64,000 bases of DNA from Methylocaldum sp035627495 (GTDB lineage: Bacteria > Pseudomonadota > Gammaproteobacteria > Methylococcales > Methylococcaceae): positions 4,031-68,030 of the forward strand of contig NZ_DASPLO010000076.1 in the NCBI RefSeq assembly GCF_035627495.1, in the 5' to 3' direction. Under the pieces are notes generated by a model. It saw only the letters and a list, made by a program, of their open reading frames with translations, was not told the DNA's origin and ran no database searches. Shown here in pieces: positions 63,120 through 64,000 of the stretch. The first letter of the stretch is position 1; the number at the start of each line of letters is the position of its first letter. The translations under genes and the position numbers were made by a program.

Positions 63120-63800
63120 ATGATGTTCTCGAAGAGCTTTTTCAACGAAAAAAAATCGCTTTCAAAATTCCTGCTGCTGCTAACGTTCATGACCGCCGCA
63201 GTCCTGCTGAGCAAGTTTCTTCACGATGAAAAAGCCCGCTTGTCCGCAGTGGACAAACCTGCAGAGAAGTCTGTCAACTCCTCTCCGCCCCCAGTGGACT
63301 TGTCCGCTCTGGCGGAACGAGCCGGCAACCCGCTAGTTCTTACGCCGGAACAAATCGAAGAAGATAAGCGAATAGATAACGAGCAGGTGGCGCTGGCGAG
63401 CGAATGGCTTCGCAGTATCGACCCCCGGCAACGAATTGACGGCGCAGAGCAATTGTCCGCTTATCCCACGGCAGAAGCGGAAATACTCCTGGTCAACGCC
63501 TTAGTCACCGATATCGATCCGGAAGTGCGAAGCGCGGCGGCGCAAAGCCTCGACGCATTCGAGCGCCCCACGGAAAAAACACTTACGGCTCTGCTCATTG
63601 CCGTGGAGGATGAAAACGAGGACGTGCGCATGAGCGCTTTAGCAACGCTGGAAAACATCGTTGCGGCCGAAGAGAACGGTTCGGCCCGATATAAACGGAT
63701 TCTTGCGGGACTCAAGAAGAAAGCGGCTTCCAGGCGAATTCCAGCCGAAACTCGGGAAGCGATCCGCGATTTTGTGCGAGATCAGATGACCAACAGCTGA
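63120..63800 (+). CDS. HEAT-repeat protein with N-terminal membrane anchor
   Basis: A 226-residue protein of unknown specific role. One hydrophobic helix (about residues 16-32) puts the rest outside the cytoplasm. After a Pro/Ser-rich linker, residues about 95-215 are helical and show HEAT-like repeats with regularly placed Ala, Leu and DxxxEVR / DEDVRMSALATL motifs. Such domains bind other proteins. No neighbour suggests a partner. The start is ATG 63120 (a second ATG follows at once). Confidence 0.75.
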   Translation: MMFSKSFFNEKKSLSKFLLLLTFMTAAVLLSKFLHDEKARLSAVDKPAEKSVNSSPPPVDLSALAERAGNPLVLTPEQIEEDKRIDNEQVALASEWLRSIDPRQRIDGAEQLSAYPTAEAEILLVNALVTDIDPEVRSAAAQSLDAFERPTEKTLTALLIAVEDENEDVRMSALATLENIVAAEENGSARYKRILAGLKKKAASRRIPAETREAIRDFVRDQMTNS

Positions 63801-63875
63801 TCCTGATTATTCCGCTTAAGAATTGCCAATCTACTGACAACACACGACCGATGGTCAAAATTCCCTAGTGCTTCA

Positions 63876-64000
63876 TCAAGGTTGAATTGAAGGGTAAAGA
63901 TGCTTGAGCTTTATGCGCGCATTGTCGGTGGTGAAACGCCAATCGATTTTGGCGCGGACGGTATTCCGGCGGGTTTCCCAGGCAGCGACTTCGCGCGTCA
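63876..64000 (-). mobile_element. IS630-family transposase, 3' end (cut by right edge)
   Basis: The minus strand reads an open frame from the window edge to a TGA at 63876-63878. The last 41 residues include AAWETRRNT and DWRFTTDNARIKLKHLYP, the C-terminal signature of IS630/Tc1-mariner-type transposases. The catalytic DDE residues lie outside the window. A TA dinucleotide at 63866-63867 could be one target-site copy, but the terminal repeat cannot be verified. Confidence 0.8.

Overview
The window looks like a chromosome segment of a moderately GC-rich gammaproteobacterium. The housekeeping gene order fits this class (lptG-lptF diverging from pepA-holC-valS; pilB-pilC-pilD followed by coaE-zapD-yacG; rlmH-maf-rng-yhdP-nitrilase-tldD-pmbA). 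The exopolysaccharide (EPS) genes are the epsD/E/F/G/L set best known from methylotrophs and other exosortase/PEP-CTERM bacteria, so a methylotroph of the Methylococcales type is a reasonable guess. No methane- or methanol-oxidation gene is present to prove it. No rRNA, tRNA or CRISPR array was recognised.

Layout. 1-1.3 kb: an ABC-2 exporter (permease cut by the left edge, ATPase complete) on the minus strand. 1.35-1.9 kb: a Nudix hydrolase. 1.9-4.1 kb: lptG/lptF, minus strand. 4.2-10.6 kb: pepA, holC, valS and an HDOD-GAF protein. 10.7-14.5 kb: the type IV pilus genes pilB, pilC and pilD. 14.55-14.99 kb: a repeat-rich non-coding spacer bounded by a perfect 16-bp inverted repeat. 15-19 kb: coaE, zapD, yacG, a zinc-ribbon regulator and aspS. 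19-19.77 kb: a 770-bp non-coding region holding a plausible sigma-54 promoter for the next locus.

19.77-42.2 kb is a large co-directional EPS locus: EpsD-type peptidyl-prolyl isomerase, a PEP-CTERM-like secreted protein, the priming undecaprenyl-phosphate sugar transferase, EpsE (export), EpsF (chain length), EpsG (regulatory kinase), an O-antigen ligase/polymerase, an acetyltransferase, four further glycosyltransferases, an esterase-like membrane protein, a Wzx-type flippase, a pyruvyl transferase, a heparinase-like lyase, a tandem FGE-fold membrane protein and the outer-membrane EpsL. Many of the middle genes overlap by ATGA and are probably translationally coupled. Together they can prime a lipid-linked sugar, build and decorate a repeat unit, flip and polymerise it, export it and trim it. 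No exosortase gene lies in the window although a sorting-signal protein does.

42.3-54.2 kb returns to housekeeping: nadA, rlmH, maf, rng, yhdP, a nitrilase-family amidase, and tldD and pmbA separated by an inserted hicB-hicA toxin-antitoxin pair. 54.2-60.7 kb is a second, smaller surface-glycan cluster: a minus-strand glycosyltransferase diverging from a flippase, FkbM methyltransferase, GT2, zinc-motif methyltransferase and GT4. 60.8-63.8 kb holds an orphan periplasmic substrate-binding protein, a secreted GlcG/HbpS-like protein behind a long leader with mutually exclusive hairpins, and a HEAT-repeat protein. The right edge cuts the 3' end of an IS630-family transposase.

The observations most worth following are the structured leader before the GlcG/HbpS gene, the hicBA insertion between the two TldD/TldE protease genes, the sorting-signal protein and cysteine-less tandem FGE protein inside a sigma-54-type EPS locus, and the repeat mosaic between pilD and coaE.
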